DNA of 53,583 nt from UBA6168 sp964573725 (GTDB lineage Bacteria; Bacteroidota; Bacteroidia; Chitinophagales; Saprospiraceae), in the NCBI GenBank assembly GCA_964573725.1, contig CAZNLJ010000034.1, positions 1-53,583 on the forward strand, given 5' to 3'. This document shows positions 52,221-53,583 of this stretch, in pieces (the first letter of the stretch is position 1; each line of letters starts with the position of its first letter). Under the pieces are notes generated by a model that made no database searches, was not told the DNA's origin, and saw only the letters and a list, made by a program, of their open reading frames with translations. Made by a program: the position numbers and the translations under genes.

Positions 52221-52808
52221 TTATCCCTTCTTGTTCAGTCTTTGGAGCACCTCTTCGGTGATGTCCAGCTGTTCGTTGGAGAGCAGGACCGGGCTTCCGG
52301 ACCCGGTCACCAGGATGTAATCGTAGTTCCTTTCCGCCTTCAGCGAATCCAGGTATTCCTTGACCTTGTTGGTAAACTGGCCGTTGAAGTCGTCCGTGGC
52401 CTGGAGCAATTCATTTGTCAGCCGTTCCCGCTCTGCCATGATGGTCTGTTCCTTTCTGGCGAGGCGGGTCTGTTCCGCTTCCGCGGACTTCGGCGTCATG
52501 GTCCCGCTGTTCACCTTTTGCTGATAGGCCATGACCTCCTGTTCGAAGGCCTGTGCCCTACTGGCGAGGGCGTTTTCCGCCTCCCGTTGCTGTTGCTCGA
52601 GGGAGGCCTTCATCGCCTGGAACTCCGTACTTTTCTCGTGCAGGGAATCCAGGTTGAGGTGGACGACCCGGAGGTTTGCATGGCCCCCTTCCGCCGTAGT
52701 TTCCGCTTCATTGGCGGTGGGTGCCGCTGTTCCGCCGAAGCGGTCGATGTACAGGAAAGCGACCGCTACCAACAACAGGCCATTGATAACCAAGGAGATA
52801 TTTTTCAT
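52221..52808 (-). CDS. Skp/OmpH-like periplasmic chaperone
   Basis: 195 residues from ATG 52808 (MKNISLVINGLLLVAVAFLYID, a membrane anchor or uncleaved signal). Residues about 45-160 are a Lys/Glu/Gln-rich coiled coil (FQAMKASLEQQQREAENALA, ARKEQTIMAERERLTNEL). It ends with DYILVTGSGSPVLLSNEQLD, the beta strand found in OmpH/Skp family proteins. Such proteins hold unfolded outer-membrane proteins in the periplasm. The N-terminal linker (TAAPTANEAETTAEGG) is low in complexity. A TAGCTTTG box (52824-52831) lies just upstream. Confidence 0.85.
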   Translation of the reverse strand: MKNISLVINGLLLVAVAFLYIDRFGGTAAPTANEAETTAEGGHANLRVVHLNLDSLHEKSTEFQAMKASLEQQQREAENALASRAQAFEQEVMAYQQKVNSGTMTPKSAEAEQTRLARKEQTIMAERERLTNELLQATDDFNGQFTNKVKEYLDSLKAERNYDYILVTGSGSPVLLSNEQLDITEEVLQRLNKKG

Positions 52809-52823
52809 GGTGTTTGTTTTCGG

Positions 52824-52831
52824 CAAAGCTA
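52824..52831 (-). promoter_or_regulatory. -7 box (TAGCTTTG) before the Skp-like gene
   Basis: The minus strand reads TAGCTTTG, an exact TAnnTTTG. It lies only 15 bases before the ATG at 52808, so the 5' leader would be very short. Confidence 0.5.
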
Positions 52832-53214
52832 AGGAATTTTATGGCTTACCGACGCTTTTACCGCTCCATTGGCGGACTTGGTTTCCCGCCCGCCCGTGGT
52901 GGCATTTGTCCGGGATTCCCCGACCTGGCGGCAACCGGTCGCCGTATCCTACCGGAGACGCTTACCTGTCCGACCGGTCGCCCCCCGGAAGACTGACCAT
53001 GGCATCCTGTCTGCGGCAAGTTCCCGCCGGGCCTTTCAGGAAACACGGAATCTCCTCCCGTACCCAGCTGTTGCAAGGGCTGTCCGTGGGTGTCCCGGTT
53101 GGATACGGGCTGTTTGGATGACATCCCGAATGACGGTCCTGAGCACCGCGGGACGGAAGACGCCTGTCCCGTGCGGCGACTGTTCATCCGGCACGCATCG
53201 TCCGCCTCTCGACC
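52832..53214. other. Gap upstream of the Skp-like gene
   Basis: No credible gene is seen on either strand; short frames have unnatural Arg/Pro-rich composition. The structured repeat begins at about 53215. Confidence 0.45.
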
Positions 53215-53360
53215 CTGCAGGATCATAAATTATAAAACTATGATTTTCAAAGTTTTTATTAGCATCTAAACTTGCCAATATGCTGCGACCTGCCTTGAAA
53301 AGGGCGCGGGTCGGTGCCCCGTGCCCTAAAAGAGTTATTCAGGGTGGCCGGGAACGGGGG
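53215..53360 (+). repeat. Structured intergenic element, copy B (copy A at 16130-16303)
   Basis: It aligns with copy A across the AT-rich block (ATTATA, GATTTTCAAA), the hairpin and the following TTATTCAGGG block. The hairpin stem is AGGGCGCGGG (53301-53310) with CCCGTGCCCT (53318-53327). One pair is G-T, allowed as G-U only if the plus strand is transcribed. The element lies downstream of the minus-strand gene at the right edge, as copy A lies downstream of the pseudogene. Confidence 0.6.
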
Positions 53361-53409
53361 GAGGTCGGCATGATCCGGAGAGAACCGACCAGGAGGAGAC
53401 GCCATTTAA

Positions 53410-53445
53410 CAGCAAAGGCGCGGGATTACTCCCGCGCCTCGCTGT
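53410..53445 (-). terminator. Hairpin downstream of the right-edge gene
   Basis: AGGCGCGGGA (53416-53425) pairs with TCCCGCGCCT (53430-53439) across a 4-base loop, with outer CAGC/GCTG pairing. It starts about 30 bases after the stop codon at 53474. The T-run on the minus strand is weak (TTTG). It holds the same position as the terminator at 16471-16500, but the stem bases differ while the pairing is kept. Confidence 0.65.
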
Positions 53446-53473
53446 TGAATGGGCTATTCCATGTATGTCGACC

Positions 53474-53583
53474 TCAATACGGGATGATGTCCATGGTGGC
53501 GGCCGGGTCCATGGTGACCTCGCTGCCTTCCGCCACCAGGAGGGTGCGGCCCACGGCGTTGACGCCGCTGGCGATGTGGACCG
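53474..53583 (-). CDS. C-terminus of a large surface protein (5' part beyond window)
   Basis: The last 36 codons of a minus-strand gene, ending ATMDIIPY and stop at 53476-53474. The visible tail (GVNAVGRTLLVAEGSEVTM) has the short Val/Thr/Gly beta pattern of coathanger-stack type C-terminal domains in Bacteroidota surface proteins. It closely matches the end of the pseudogene at 16.7 kb, so the two are paralogues. The function of the missing part is unknown. Confidence 0.75.
   Translation of the reverse strand, partial: VHIASGVNAVGRTLLVAEGSEVTMDPAATMDIIPY

Overview
The window looks like a chromosomal segment of a GC-rich member of the Bacteroidota (Saprospiria or Lewinella-like; that rank is inference). 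The evidence is SprB-type adhesin repeats, type IX secretion sorting tails, TonB-dependent receptors with carboxypeptidase-regulatory-like N-termini, a Cys-rich HYC_CC_PP-type protein, and promoters matching the Bacteroidota TTG-N20-TAnnTTTG pattern. No rRNA, tRNA, CRISPR array, integrase or transposase was seen.

Left third (1-17.6 kb). One uninterrupted minus-strand frame of at least 4,758 codons fills 1-14298 and runs off the left edge. It encodes a giant surface protein: about 4,280 residues of repetitive beta-strand modules, then GC-richer Ig/PKD-like and SprB repeats. A 145-residue secreted protein lies just upstream on the same strand. From 14.8 to 17.6 kb there is almost no coding sequence. 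This stretch holds strong inverted repeats, a good minus-strand terminator and the wreck of a secreted-protein gene. Its C-terminus and 3' hairpins have an intact relative at the right edge of the window (53.2-53.6 kb).

Catabolic block (17.6-25.0 kb, minus strand). These genes make a complete trans-4-hydroxy-L-proline route: DapA-like deaminase, alpha-ketoglutarate semialdehyde dehydrogenase, 4-hydroxyproline epimerase, FAD-dependent D-hydroxyproline dehydrogenase, an unknown secreted protein and an APC permease. The end product is 2-oxoglutarate.

Cell-surface block (25.3-37.2 kb, plus strand). It carries a TonB-dependent receptor, two tandem secreted arylsulfotransferase-like proteins, a three-part fusion (CTP:sugar/inositol-phosphate nucleotidyltransferase, a CDP-alcohol phosphotransferase domain that has lost all its catalytic aspartates, and a flippase-like membrane domain), and a Cys-rich small protein paired with a second TonB-dependent receptor behind a near-ideal promoter.

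Amine block (37.6-42.1 kb). An ethanolamine-type permease, a PuuA-like glutamine synthetase homologue and a short-chain dehydrogenase are followed by a convergent class I glutamine amidotransferase. With the aldehyde dehydrogenase at 49.5-50.9 kb they could form a gamma-glutamyl route for an amino alcohol such as ethanolamine (inference).

Right part (42.1-53.6 kb, minus strand). It contains hairpin-bearing tandem repeats, an M28 peptidase, two tandem TPR-like paralogues, an outer-membrane protein overlapping type III pantothenate kinase (coaX), the aldehyde dehydrogenase, an unknown membrane protein, a Skp/OmpH-like periplasmic protein, and the last 36 codons of another large surface-protein gene.
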